This document shows, piece by piece, positions 1-6,654 of a stretch of 31,660 bases of DNA. The notes below the pieces were generated by a model that saw nothing but the letters and a program-made list of their open reading frames with translations, was not told the DNA's origin and ran no database searches. Origin of the DNA: a virus; the IMG/VR virus record IMGVR_UViG_3300025687_000196, positions 1 through 31,660 of that record; one strand, written 5' to 3'. The first letter of the stretch is position 1. Each line of letters starts with the position of its first letter. Position numbers and translations under genes: made by a program.

Positions 1-261
1 AACCCGCCGCCGTTGTTCGATGCTCCGGATCAGCCAGTATTGCCTCCAATGAGTCGCCAAGAACGGACTATTATCCAGAAAAAAGCCGGATTAGATTCAG
101 ATGATGATGGTAACCCATTGACAGCGGATAAGGCTAGCGATCTTAAATTGAAGGAAGCTCAGTCAAAAGCAGCTGCAAAGCCCGCGCCTAAAGCCAAGAC
201 TGGGGGTACGGGAAAAAGTAAAGGGGTTTTGAAGAAAGGCCCGACATCTAAACAAAAATAG
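1..261 (+). CDS. C-terminal end of an upstream gene, probably portal protein (partial)
   Basis: The frame is open from the first base and stops at TAG 259-261, so this is the tail of a gene that starts outside the window; the in-frame TTG at 13 is unlikely to be a real start. The visible 86 residues are low-complexity and hydrophilic: a proline-rich stretch, a short charged region, then a Lys/Ala/Gly/Pro-rich tail. Nothing in this fragment is diagnostic. The portal call rests only on gene order: in phages with N4-gp56-type capsids the gene just before the scaffold and capsid is normally the portal, and portals often end in a disordered tail like this. The stop sits beside the AGGAG that serves the scaffold gene. 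Confidence 0.5.
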   Translation, partial: NPPPLFDAPDQPVLPPMSRQERTIIQKKAGLDSDDDGNPLTADKASDLKLKEAQSKAAAKPAPKAKTGGTGKSKGVLKKGPTSKQK

Positions 262-270
262 GAGAATCGC

Positions 271-1185
271 ATGAGTGATGAAATCGAGGAAAATACAGAC
301 GACGGTTTAGACGACTTAGGCTTGACTGAGGCCGAGCTCGAAGCTGTTCGTGGTAAAGAAGAGGAGGAAGTTGAAGAAACAAAAGAAGATGAACCCGAAG
401 CCGACGATAGTGCTGAGGACGCCGGGGATGTGGAGTCTGCTGAAGAAGACGCTGAGTCCGAGCAACCTGAAGTGGAGGCTGGAAAAAGCGATACGCCGAG
501 AACTGATGCAGATGTGGATTCGGCATTCACCCCTCAATTCACTGCTGATAGCACAGACGGGCTCAAGGAAAAACTCGATCAAGCGACCGAAGGTTATGAG
601 AAATACGTCGATGACTTGGCGGCAAAATACGAGAACGGCGACATTACATTCTCAGAATACCGTAAGCAAGAAAGGGAAGCTCAGCGCGTATACGATGAGT
701 ACAAAGAGAAGACCTCAGCATCGATTCTGAAAGCAGAGATTGCGGAAGAGCACAGTAGACAGGCTTCCCAACAGAGATGGGAAACCGAGCAGCAAATCTT
801 CTATAGCGACAACCCGTCGTACAAAGACGATCCGGTATTGCGCGGAGCACTTGGCGCTCAGCTTGAAGCCCTTTATGCGAATGAAGAGAATAAAGGACGT
901 TCGGGTTTGTGGTTTTTACGAGAAGCCGGACGTTTAATTGACGAACGCTTCAACCGAACTCCGGGTACTGAGAAGCCAGCCGAACTGGCGAAGGCCCAAG
1001 AGACTATGAAGAAGCGAGCCGCTAAACCGGTGAATGCACCTAAAACTCTGGGTGATTTACCTGCAGCCGAGGCTAATGAGGACGGTGGCGAGTTTGCGTA
1101 CATGGACAGACTCCAAGGGCTGGATTACGAGAAAGCCCTGATGAAGATGTCTCCGGATCAGTATGAGCGCTTTATGGCGGCCTAA
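271..1185 (+). CDS. Capsid scaffolding protein
   Basis: 304 aa. Residues 1-90 are extremely acidic (runs of Glu/Asp with Ser/Ala) and presumably disordered. Residues about 95-190 are charged and helical, with a coiled-coil look and many Lys/Glu/Arg/Gln. The C-terminus is a compact, more hydrophobic helix ending in YERFMAA. This composition and the position between portal and major capsid protein are typical of internal scaffolding proteins, which guide procapsid assembly and are then removed. No protease is seen next to it. AGGAG at 260-264 with a 6-base spacer fixes the ATG at 271. Its TAA overlaps the next ATG (TAATG). The function is inferred from composition and synteny, not from a sequence motif. 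Confidence 0.75.
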   Translation: MSDEIEENTDDGLDDLGLTEAELEAVRGKEEEEVEETKEDEPEADDSAEDAGDVESAEEDAESEQPEVEAGKSDTPRTDADVDSAFTPQFTADSTDGLKEKLDQATEGYEKYVDDLAAKYENGDITFSEYRKQEREAQRVYDEYKEKTSASILKAEIAEEHSRQASQQRWETEQQIFYSDNPSYKDDPVLRGALGAQLEALYANEENKGRSGLWFLREAGRLIDERFNRTPGTEKPAELAKAQETMKKRAAKPVNAPKTLGDLPAAEANEDGGEFAYMDRLQGLDYEKALMKMSPDQYERFMAA

Positions 1186-1370
1186 TGTTGTACTTAGACG
1201 TTCAACAAGGTGAGTGTCTACGTATCGGGGATTTGAAGATTACATTAATTCGTAAGGCGGGTAAACGTGCCCGCCTCGCACTTGATATCGATCCCTCAGT
1301 TAAAATAACCCAATACATAGCAGAAAAACCGGATAATGAAAGAAAAATATTGACACGTAAAACAAAATAG
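1185..1370 (+). CDS. CsrA/RsmA-like small regulator
   Basis: 61 aa. The N-terminal 40 residues follow the CsrA pattern: start MLYL, then GEC-L-R-IGD at 9-16, a basic beta-strand region with G26 and R30, and a proline at 37. In E. coli CsrA the same places hold M1-L2-L4, G9-E10-L12-I14-G15-D16, G27, R31 and P37. CsrA dimers bind GGA motifs in RNA and control translation and mRNA stability. The residues that contact RNA in E. coli CsrA (R6, R7, R44) are not conserved: V6, Q7 and, by my alignment, Y44. It may therefore bind RNA differently, pair with host CsrA, or have another job. It starts inside the scaffold stop codon (TAATG), so it is translationally coupled, and its 3' end carries the -35-like box of the capsid promoter. 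Confidence 0.72.
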   Translation: MLYLDVQQGECLRIGDLKITLIRKAGKRARLALDIDPSVKITQYIAEKPDNERKILTRKTK

Positions 1371-1380
1371 CTAATATACT
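1350..1380 (+). promoter_or_regulatory. Sigma70-like promoter upstream of the capsid gene
   Basis: A perfect TTGACA lies at 1350-1355, inside the last codons of the CsrA-like gene. Two overlapping -10 choices follow: TAATAT at 1372-1377 (16-base spacer, 4 of 6 matches) or TATACT at 1375-1380 (19-base spacer, 5 of 6). Transcription from here would give the major capsid gene a separate high-level mRNA with a leader of about 85-90 bases. No start site has been measured. Confidence 0.55.
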
Positions 1381-1390
1381 AGCAAATAGT

Positions 1391-1412
1391 AATGCCCCTC
1401 ATTTGGGGCGTT
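1391..1412 (+). promoter_or_regulatory. Hairpin in the capsid 5' leader (weak terminator or mRNA stabiliser)
   Basis: GCCCC at 1394-1398 pairs with GGGGC at 1405-1409 around a TCATTT loop; A-T and T-G pairs extend the stem to about 8 bp. No T-run follows, so it is a poor intrinsic terminator. Being just downstream of the promoter-like boxes, it would sit near the 5' end of the capsid mRNA, where such hairpins commonly protect against decay. It could equally trim read-through from the scaffold transcript. Confidence 0.45.
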
Positions 1413-1432
1413 ATACAATTAGGTTGACGCGC

Positions 1433-1462
1433 ATGAGTGCTCAGGAAATTCTATTTACTTAA
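1433..1462 (+). other. Possible 9-codon leader ORF before the capsid gene
   Basis: ATG at 1433 opens a frame for nine residues (MSAQEILFT) ending at TAA 1460-1462, twelve bases before the capsid ATG. A weak AGG at 1421-1423 is the only ribosome-binding candidate. An ORF this short can arise by chance. If translated, it could couple to or modulate capsid initiation. Confidence 0.15.
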
Positions 1463-1474
1463 GAGGTAAATCTC

Positions 1475-2575
1475 ATGGCGCAAACTGTCATCGGCCTTAA
1501 TGACGTAAAGGCTATTAAAAAGTGGAGCGGCGACTTAGCGGTCGATACAGCTCGTAAATCTTATTTCAATAAAAAATTCATGGGTAGCGGGTCTAATACG
1601 TCCGCTCCTATTCAAATGATCACTCGCTTGGAAAACGAAGCGGGCGATAACATCAGCTACGATTTGAGCTTGCAATTAAAAATGGCCCCTATTGAGGGTG
1701 ATTCTGTATTGCGTGGCTCAGAAGAAGACCTGAATTTCTACACTGACAACATCTACGTTGACCAAGCCAGAGCGGGTGTAAACACCGGCGGTCGTATGTC
1801 ACGTAAGCGCACGCTGCATGACCTGCGTTCCGTTGCGAAAGCACGCCAATCTGAATGGTGGGCTCGCATGTTTGACGAACAGTTTTTTATGTATTTGTCA
1901 GGCTCACGCGGCGTCAATACCGATTTTATCTTTCCGTTAGGTTATACCGGACGCGCTAACAACGCATTCGAAGCTCCGGATTCAGATCACGTATTGAAAT
2001 CCAACGCGGGTGCGGGTGGTGCGGATAATACGATTGCGGCGGACGATATCTTCGATCTGACCTTAATCGATCGCGCTGTAACCAAAGCGACTATGATGGG
2101 CGGTGGTACTGAGGGTATCCCTCAAATTCAACCGATCATGATCGAAGGTGAAGAGCACTTTGTTGTCGTGATGAACCCATGGCAAGAATACGATTTGCGT
2201 ACTAACTCAGCTACCGGCCAATGGCTGGATATTCAGAAAGCCTCGGCTGCGGCTGAAGGTCGTAAGAGCCCAATCTTTAAAGGTTCTCTGGGTATGTACA
2301 ACAATGTCGTTCTGCATTCGCATAAAGCGGTTATCCGTGACACCATCGATACTGTCGCCTCAGCTCGTGCGTTGTTCTTAGGCGAACAAGCTGCGGTCTG
2401 CGCATTTGGTTCTGGTGGTTCAGGTATGCGCTTTGACTGGCATGAAGAAATGGAAGACCGTGGTAACCAAGTTGTTATCAGTACTTCTTCTATCTTCGGT
2501 ATCAAGAAAACTCGATACAACGGCAAAGACTTCGGCGTTATGCAGTTGCAAACTGCTGCGGCTGATCCTGCTTAA
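1475..2575 (+). CDS. Major capsid protein (N4-gp56 family)
   Basis: 366 aa. Recognised as an N4-gp56-type major capsid protein from characteristic blocks: the N-terminal MAQTVIGLND, the segment YFNKKFMGSG, 'ISYDLSLQLKM', 'LNFYTDNIYVDQARAGVNTG', the basic RMSRKRTLHDLRSVAK stretch, and 'SEWWARMFDEQFFMYLSG'. This family adopts the HK97 fold and forms the icosahedral shell. The length is slightly under that of many relatives. GAGGT at 1463-1467 with a 7-base spacer supports the ATG. The gene has its own promoter-like boxes and leader hairpin and is followed by a UUCG hairpin, consistent with separate high expression. Hand-counted G+C over 1801-1860 is 34 of 60, higher than in the fibre genes downstream. 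Confidence 0.95.
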   Translation: MAQTVIGLNDVKAIKKWSGDLAVDTARKSYFNKKFMGSGSNTSAPIQMITRLENEAGDNISYDLSLQLKMAPIEGDSVLRGSEEDLNFYTDNIYVDQARAGVNTGGRMSRKRTLHDLRSVAKARQSEWWARMFDEQFFMYLSGSRGVNTDFIFPLGYTGRANNAFEAPDSDHVLKSNAGAGGADNTIAADDIFDLTLIDRAVTKATMMGGGTEGIPQIQPIMIEGEEHFVVVMNPWQEYDLRTNSATGQWLDIQKASAAAEGRKSPIFKGSLGMYNNVVLHSHKAVIRDTIDTVASARALFLGEQAAVCAFGSGGSGMRFDWHEEMEDRGNQVVISTSSIFGIKKTRYNGKDFGVMQLQTAAADPA

Positions 2576-2585
2576 TATTGAATCC

Positions 2586-2601
2586 GCGCCCTTCGGGGCG
2601 C
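2586..2601 (+). terminator. GC-rich UUCG hairpin after the capsid gene
   Basis: GCGCCC, loop TTCG, GGGCGC: a perfect 6-bp stem closed by C(UUCG)G, an exceptionally stable tetraloop. It lies 10 bases after the capsid stop. There is no T-run downstream, so it is either an inefficient terminator or a 3' mRNA stabiliser that sets capsid mRNA above its downstream neighbours. Confidence 0.6.
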
Positions 2602-2625
2602 AACTTCCGAATTAGGAGAATTTAA

Positions 2626-3039
2626 ATGGCTGTTATTACATCTGTTGCGGAGATTGCGGGTACTAAGAATATCCCTGCTCCGAATGAAGTCGGTAAGGTC
2701 TACGAGTATGATGTAGTCGTAGATACTTCCTCAATTAATTTAGCGTCCGGGGATTTCCTGCAGTTGTGCGTATTACCTCCAGAAGTTGTAGTCACTGAAT
2801 TGGCTATTGTGGCTTCTGGTACAACTACCGCGACTTTTGACTTAGGTATTGCCGACGCCGAAGCCACCACTGCGATTACGTCATTGTATGATCCTGGTAC
2901 TCTTTCGACTACAAGTGAAGGCGCAAAAATCTTTGGCGACACAAAATCTTCAGTTAATCGTATTTTGGCTGCAGAGATTGGTGTTGCTGCCGAGTCTACG
3001 GTTACTGTTACGGTTCGTGTACAGTATAGAGCGGGTTAA
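2626..3039 (+). CDS. Small beta-rich head protein, possibly capsid decoration
   Basis: 137 aa. No enzymatic motif, signal peptide or membrane segment. The sequence alternates Val/Thr/Ile/Ala in the manner of beta-strands and is rich in small residues, ending with a strand 'VTVTVRVQYRAG'. Proteins of this size and composition directly after the major capsid gene are commonly head decoration or head-completion proteins, but no family was recognised, so the role is inferred from position. AGGAG at 2614-2618 with a 7-base spacer fixes the ATG. The next gene starts two bases after its stop. Confidence 0.6.
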   Translation: MAVITSVAEIAGTKNIPAPNEVGKVYEYDVVVDTSSINLASGDFLQLCVLPPEVVVTELAIVASGTTTATFDLGIADAEATTAITSLYDPGTLSTTSEGAKIFGDTKSSVNRILAAEIGVAAESTVTVTVRVQYRAG

Positions 3040-3041
3040 TT

Positions 3042-3728
3042 ATGAACCTAGGCGAGCTGCGAAACGCGGCTCGTCTCCGTCTCGATGATGCTGTTGAGCC
3101 TTATCTGTGGTCGGATGACGAGCTAAACGGGTATATTAATGAGGCTGTAAATGAGGCGTGCCTTCGTGCTCGGCTTAATACGGACTCAACGACGCCTGAG
3201 GTCACTGAGATTGCAGTGATCGCCGGTACGTCATCTTATGATGTACACAGCTCGGTGTTCTTTATAGAACGCGTTTATATGGAAACACTTAAACGCGTTT
3301 TACATAAAACCAGTTTCCATGATCTGGATGCTGAGGATGATCAGTGGCAAACCCATACGGGTAACCCCACCCATTACAGCATGGATCTAGATCATTATGC
3401 CGATTACGGCGATCTATATAACAAGTTAACCTTGTACCCAATTCCAGAGGCTGACGATACGATCAAACTGATTGTGTATCGACTCCCTCTATCCCCTATG
3501 AATTCTGACAGTGAATTCCCCGAAATTCCTGTACCTCACCACCCATACTTGGTGGATTGGGTTTGTGCACAGGCCTACCAGAAAGCGGATGCGGATTCAG
3601 AGCAATTAAACCGCGCCGCTAGATTCGATCAGATATTTACTTCGCGCTTTGGGCCTCGCCCCGAAGCACGTCGTTTAGAATGGCGTCGTAAGCAACGCCC
3701 AAAGCGTGTGATATCTAGGTGGCTGTGA
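3042..3728 (+). CDS. Head-tail adaptor (connector) protein
   Basis: 228 aa. The N-terminus 'MNLGELRNAARLRLDD', then 'YLWSDDELNGYINEAVNEAC' (about residues 27-46), is the helical start typical of podoviral adaptor proteins that form a ring beneath the portal. It is followed by a beta-rich middle ('PEVTEIAVIAGTSSYDV', about 58-75) and a helical, very basic C-terminus (RRLEWRRKQRPKR), suited to contact with the portal or DNA. Position after portal, scaffold and capsid fits. It starts two bases after the previous stop with no strong Shine-Dalgarno, so it probably depends on coupling. The TGA at 3726-3728 overlaps the lysozyme ATG (TGATG). A terminase-like or closure protein is less likely from this sequence. 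Confidence 0.62.
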   Translation: MNLGELRNAARLRLDDAVEPYLWSDDELNGYINEAVNEACLRARLNTDSTTPEVTEIAVIAGTSSYDVHSSVFFIERVYMETLKRVLHKTSFHDLDAEDDQWQTHTGNPTHYSMDLDHYADYGDLYNKLTLYPIPEADDTIKLIVYRLPLSPMNSDSEFPEIPVPHHPYLVDWVCAQAYQKADADSEQLNRAARFDQIFTSRFGPRPEARRLEWRRKQRPKRVISRWL

Positions 3729-4141
3729 TGGACCCATTAATCGAACAGCTTAAGCGGCATGAAGGCTTTAGTGCAAAACCGTATTTTTGTACTGCTAATA
3801 AATTAACAATTGGCTACGGTAGAAACTTGGATGATGTTGGCATTACAGAATCAGAAGCGTCTGAATTGTTACGTCAAGATATTGCACGTGCGCGTCATGA
3901 TGTGTTTGTGAATATTGCTTTTGCGCATTTACTCGATGATGCCCGCCTCGATGTGCTGATCAACATGTGTTTTAACCTAGGAATTTACCGTTTGCTGGGC
4001 TTTAAAAAAATGCTAGCGGCTTTAGAACGGCGCGATTATATACAAGCATCGATAGAAATGATGGACAGCAGATGGGCACATCAAGTTGGTGGTCGAGCTG
4101 TTGAATTATCGGTGCAGATGCAGACCGGGATGTACCAATAA
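3728..4141 (+). CDS. Endolysin, GH24 (T4-type) lysozyme
   Basis: 137 aa from ATG 3728, which overlaps the previous stop (TGATG); the in-frame GTG at 3719 would add three residues and is less likely. Near the N-terminus E12 (in RHEGF), C21 and T27 (in LTIGYG) reproduce the GH24 triad spacing E-8aa-[D/C]-5aa-T, so cysteine in place of aspartate is a normal variant. The rest matches the lysozyme fold: 'LINMCFNLG' helix, 'FKKMLAALERRDY', 'SRWAHQVGGRA'. It hydrolyses the MurNAc-GlcNAc bond of peptidoglycan. No signal peptide or N-terminal membrane anchor is seen, so release through the holin encoded next is expected. It is coupled to that gene by TAATG. Confidence 0.92.
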   Translation: MDPLIEQLKRHEGFSAKPYFCTANKLTIGYGRNLDDVGITESEASELLRQDIARARHDVFVNIAFAHLLDDARLDVLINMCFNLGIYRLLGFKKMLAALERRDYIQASIEMMDSRWAHQVGGRAVELSVQMQTGMYQ

Positions 4142-4518
4142 TGTGGCAGGCGATGATCGCTCCGGTTTTAGGTACGCTCGATAACATCTTAGATAAGTTT
4201 GTCGAAGATGCGGATTTAAAAACTAAGCTCAAGCATGAAGCGAGTTTGGCGTTAATTACGACGCAAAACAAAGAACTCGAAAACGCAGTACAGATTATTT
4301 TAGCGGAAGCTAACGGTGAAAGCTGGTTACAACGCAACTGGCGTCCCATGCTGATGCTGTGGTTTGCCGGATTAGTGGGCGCGCATTGGTTAGGATTTAC
4401 CCCGGAAAATTTATCTGAAAGCACCGTTTTAGCCCTGCTGGATATTGTGCAAGTCGGGATCGGCGGGTATGTCTTAGGCCGCTCTGGAGAAAAAATGATA
4501 CGGGAGTGGAAGAAGTAA
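4141..4518 (+). CDS. Holin, GTA_holin_3TM-like
   Basis: 125 aa. An N-terminal amphipathic stretch (1-20) is followed by a charged helical region, then the motif 'WLQRNWRPMLMLWFAGLVG' (62-80), characteristic of the '3TM holin for gene-transfer release' family. Membrane segments are about 69-86 and 95-113; a third is not obvious. The C-terminus is basic (REWKK) and presumably cytoplasmic. Holins permeabilise the inner membrane at a set time and let the endolysin out. It starts within the endolysin stop (TAATG) and its own TAA overlaps the next ATG, so the three genes form a coupled lysis cassette. Confidence 0.85.
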   Translation: MWQAMIAPVLGTLDNILDKFVEDADLKTKLKHEASLALITTQNKELENAVQIILAEANGESWLQRNWRPMLMLWFAGLVGAHWLGFTPENLSESTVLALLDIVQVGIGGYVLGRSGEKMIREWKK

Positions 4519-4901
4519 TGTTTTTTAGCAATGAGCGGCAGAAGATGCTTGAGGACCAGTTTCGAGTGCACACAGAAAAAGAAGAACAGCTATTCACGAA
4601 GCTCTTTGAGTCGCTCACAGGGATTCGTGACGAGATACACAAGATTAACGAATGCCAAGCGGAAGCTAACTCAAGTCATACTTTAGCGATCATCAAAGCA
4701 AGACAAGAGGTTTTAGAAACCTGTTTCGACCGATTACTTGAGAAAAAACGATACGAGCGTGAGATGGACGAACTGCATAGGGTTGTAGAATCAAAAGTTG
4801 ATTTATCGCACGTTAAAGCAATCTGGGCTGTGGTCAGTTTGTTTGCAATTACGAGCGCTTGGGTCATTGAGAAAATCATCAGCATCAAAGGTGGTATGTA
4901 A
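4518..4901 (+). CDS. Coiled-coil protein with C-terminal membrane anchor (lysis-associated)
   Basis: 127 aa from ATG 4518, chosen because it overlaps the holin stop (TAATG); an in-frame GTG at 4506 is possible. Residues 1-97 are highly charged and helical with heptad character. Residues 100-118 (AIWAVVSLFAITSAWVI) form one membrane segment close to the C-terminus. This topology recalls XhlA-type haemolysin/holin-accessory proteins, not Rz/Rz1 spanins, which have an N-terminal anchor or a lipobox. Position after lysozyme and holin suggests a role in lysis timing or envelope disruption, but no family motif was recognised and the function is inference. No spanin gene was found elsewhere in the window. 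Confidence 0.6.
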   Translation: MFFSNERQKMLEDQFRVHTEKEEQLFTKLFESLTGIRDEIHKINECQAEANSSHTLAIIKARQEVLETCFDRLLEKKRYEREMDELHRVVESKVDLSHVKAIWAVVSLFAITSAWVIEKIISIKGGM

Positions 4902-5021
4902 ATGACAACGATTACATCTCAAACAACAGTCTCGGAATCCCCCAATGACCCCTCAAATCTTAGAGTTTAGAGTTTATATCCGACAAACAGTCACATTTAA
5001 CACCAATTTATAGGTAACGCA
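4902..5021 (+). other. Intergenic stretch with two overlapping mini-ORFs
   Basis: ATG 4902 (overlapping the previous stop as TAAATG-type spacing) opens 22 codons to TAG 4968-4970. In another frame ATG 4945 opens 22 codons to TAG 5011-5013 (start MTPQILEFRVYIRQ). Between them is a short tandem TAGAGTTTAGAGTTTA at 4961-4976. Neither peptide is recognised. They may be chance, or the two halves of a small gene broken by a frameshift. The last 25 bases resemble the leaders of other genes starting ATGGC (AATT..TAGGTAACGC before ATG 5022). Confidence 0.2.
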
Positions 5022-5438
5022 ATGGCAAACGCAATTTATCCAAAGTGGAAAGAAACTATCATGAAAGCTGAGGCTAACTCCGAGTTAGATTCAGCTGAAG
5101 GCGCAACCGGTGTATTCGTAGCATTAGTGGATACGGGTACTTACACTTATAGCGCGGCACATCAATTTTATTCCGACCTGTCAGGCGTGGTTGGAACAGA
5201 CCAAGAAATTACGACTAAGACTCAAACGAACGGCACATTCGATGGTAGCGATGTGACCTTTACTTCGGTATCGGGTAACACGGTAGAAGCCTTAGTCTTA
5301 TATCGTAAGAATGGCGGTGCAAACACTACCTGGCCTTTGATCGCATACATCGATACCGGCGTAACCGGATTACCCGTTACACCGAATGGCGGTAATATCG
5401 ATGTGACTTGGAATGCGTCCGGCATCTTTACGCTGTAA
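5022..5438 (+). CDS. Phage tail-region structural protein, 138 aa
   Basis: A recognisable but unnamed phage family: N-terminal 'MANAIYPKWKETIM', the block 'VFVALVDTGTYTYSAAHQF', 'NGTFDGSDVTFTSVSGNTVEALVLY', then 'LIAYIDTGVTGLPVTPNGG' and a final 'DVTWNASGIFTL'. Members are small beta-sandwich proteins in the tail-fibre or neck region of many phages of proteobacteria; their precise role is not settled. No catalytic or membrane features. It follows a 120-base gap with a weak AGGT ribosome site and starts the tail cassette. Its stop overlaps the next ATG (TAATG). Confidence 0.7.
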   Translation: MANAIYPKWKETIMKAEANSELDSAEGATGVFVALVDTGTYTYSAAHQFYSDLSGVVGTDQEITTKTQTNGTFDGSDVTFTSVSGNTVEALVLYRKNGGANTTWPLIAYIDTGVTGLPVTPNGGNIDVTWNASGIFTL

Positions 5439-5626
5439 TGCTCTGGGTTGATACGGCTGAAGAATGGGCTTTGAACGCACTATTTTGTATTGCGTTCATT
5501 GTCTTTTTCATTTTTGCGTTTGTGTATGCTTCGGTGGCCGCTTTGTATTATGTGCTGCTGGCTGTGATGAAGTGGGACTTGGGATATTTAACAGAAAATG
5601 TGCGAACTCTTAGTAAAAGCGATTGA
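5438..5626 (+). CDS. Small membrane protein, 62 aa
   Basis: Start taken at ATG 5438 because it overlaps the previous stop (TAATG). A short N-terminal polar segment (1-10) precedes an unbroken hydrophobic, Phe-rich stretch from about 12 to 44, long enough for one long or two short membrane helices; the tail 45-62 is polar. There is no lipobox. The function is unknown. As a small membrane protein a few hundred bases after the lysis cassette it could be an accessory holin, antiholin or host-membrane factor, but nothing in the sequence decides this. It overlaps the next gene by 29 bases. Confidence 0.6.
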   Translation: MLWVDTAEEWALNALFCIAFIVFFIFAFVYASVAALYYVLLAVMKWDLGYLTENVRTLSKSD

Positions 5627-5948
5627 TGCGAATCACCCAGACGCTGAGATAGATAAAGCGGGTTGCTATAAGACCGGTGACGTTGTTTATATTGCTGATG
5701 ACAACCATGCGTGGGGTGCTGGTGAGAAAGACATTTCGGTGTTTCATATCGTGAAGATGGCAGGCGTCCCTAAAGAATCTATGCAGTATCTGTTGAACGA
5801 TGAGAAAGAACCGATCCCTTCGAACGCTGCATCTAAAATTCCAGCATTAAAACGACATATCCAACAGCGTGACAGAAAATCGATAACCTTGAAACGTTAT
5901 CGTATCGACCCCGTGACTCAACAAATTACAGATAAAGCGAGGCCGTAA
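5598..5948 (+). CDS. Conserved phage protein of unknown function, 116 aa
   Basis: Starts at ATG 5598 inside the 3' end of the membrane protein gene. The pattern 'MCELLVKAIDANHPD', then 'GCYKTGDVVYIADDNHAWG' and 'FHIVKMAGVPKES' is one I recognise as recurring in phage tail regions, with two early cysteines and a compact SH3-like beta N-terminal half (about 1-60). The C-terminal half is basic (KRHIQQRDRK, LKRYRID). The role is unknown; relatives sit among small structural genes. The weak ribosome site suggests translation coupled to the upstream gene. Its TAA overlaps the next ATG. Confidence 0.65.
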   Translation: MCELLVKAIDANHPDAEIDKAGCYKTGDVVYIADDNHAWGAGEKDISVFHIVKMAGVPKESMQYLLNDEKEPIPSNAASKIPALKRHIQQRDRKSITLKRYRIDPVTQQITDKARP

Positions 5949-6238
5949 TGCCATTAACATTAACCACACCGACTGCGATCAGTGATACAGTCAACTCTTT
6001 TAAGATAAATTCTTTCGCTGTTGATTTAGATCGGCTTGAGATTTATGTAGCTTATACAGAATTGAATTCCAGCAATCATGTCATTTCGGAAAAAGCAATG
6101 ACGATTGTTGAACCTGATTTCACCAATGCGATCACAACAGCAAGTACAGAAGCCGGCTATGACGTTTATTTGGCGCTGAAGAACAGTTTATATGCCCAAC
6201 TACAGGCGCAAACAGGACAGACAGGAACAGTTGCATGA
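5948..6238 (+). CDS. Hypothetical small structural protein, 96 aa
   Basis: TAATG overlap with the upstream stop defines the start. The first 65 residues look like beta-strands ('INSFAVDLDRLEIYVAYTEL'), and the C-terminal 30 form a helix ('EAGYDVYLALKNSLYAQLQAQ'). No recognised domain. It lies in an unbroken run of coupled small genes thought to serve tail assembly. The stop overlaps the next start as ATGA. Confidence 0.55.
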   Translation: MPLTLTTPTAISDTVNSFKINSFAVDLDRLEIYVAYTELNSSNHVISEKAMTIVEPDFTNAITTASTEAGYDVYLALKNSLYAQLQAQTGQTGTVA

Positions 6239-6654
6239 ATTACGAAATCTTAAAGGTTGAGTTACAAAACCCTACATACTCGGTGTTATCAGATACAGAA
6301 GTGACAGCGGCTTTAAATGCAGAAAGTATCACGGTAAAAACTTCAGTATCAGCACATGATATTCGGAAATATTTAATGCTCGTTGACAAACTGTTGTCTA
6401 TCGAAGCCAGCAGTTTAAACTCAGCTAAAGCTGCAACACGATCCTTAGAAATTTTTTCCTCTTTTGACTTAACAGAAAGCGCAGTTGAGGCGAAATTAAC
6501 TGCTGTACTGGATGCTTTGATAACAGACGGATTGATTGATGGTACAGACAAATCCACTATTTTAGCTTTGGGAGATAAGTTAATTAGTCGAGCAACCGAA
6601 CTGGGTCTACCTAAAATCTCTACTTGGAATGTCACTGAAGCGAGGGCAATGTAA
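6235..6654 (+). CDS. Conserved phage tail-region protein, 139 aa
   Basis: Mostly helical. It begins 'MNYEILKVELQNPTY' followed by 'LSDTEVTAALNAESITVKTSVS', a pattern similar to a family of small phage proteins that start with an 'LK-EL..DP..Y.., D.EVA..LN' motif and are encoded next to tail-fibre genes. The rest is amphipathic helices rich in Leu/Ala/Ser. No catalytic or membrane features. The start is fixed by the ATGA overlap and the stop by a TAATG overlap with the next gene. A structural or assembly role is inferred from position only. Confidence 0.6.
   Translation: MNYEILKVELQNPTYSVLSDTEVTAALNAESITVKTSVSAHDIRKYLMLVDKLLSIEASSLNSAKAATRSLEIFSSFDLTESAVEAKLTAVLDALITDGLIDGTDKSTILALGDKLISRATELGLPKISTWNVTEARAM

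Noticed and set aside
13-261. Complete 82-aa gene starting at TTG 13
   Set aside because: The frame is open to the window edge and no ribosome site precedes the TTG; it is better read as the end of a larger gene.
159-582. Minus-strand Ser-rich frames opposite the scaffold gene
   Set aside because: They mirror the Glu/Asp codons of the acidic scaffold; no ribosome site and no recognisable product.
1423-1451. Second promoter with TTGACG at 1423-1428
   Set aside because: No acceptable -10 box at 16-19 bases; the TTGACA at 1350 is far better.
3728-4141. Lysozyme with a missing catalytic aspartate
   Set aside because: Cysteine at that place with the E-8aa-C-5aa-T spacing is a normal GH24 variant, so no defect is inferred.
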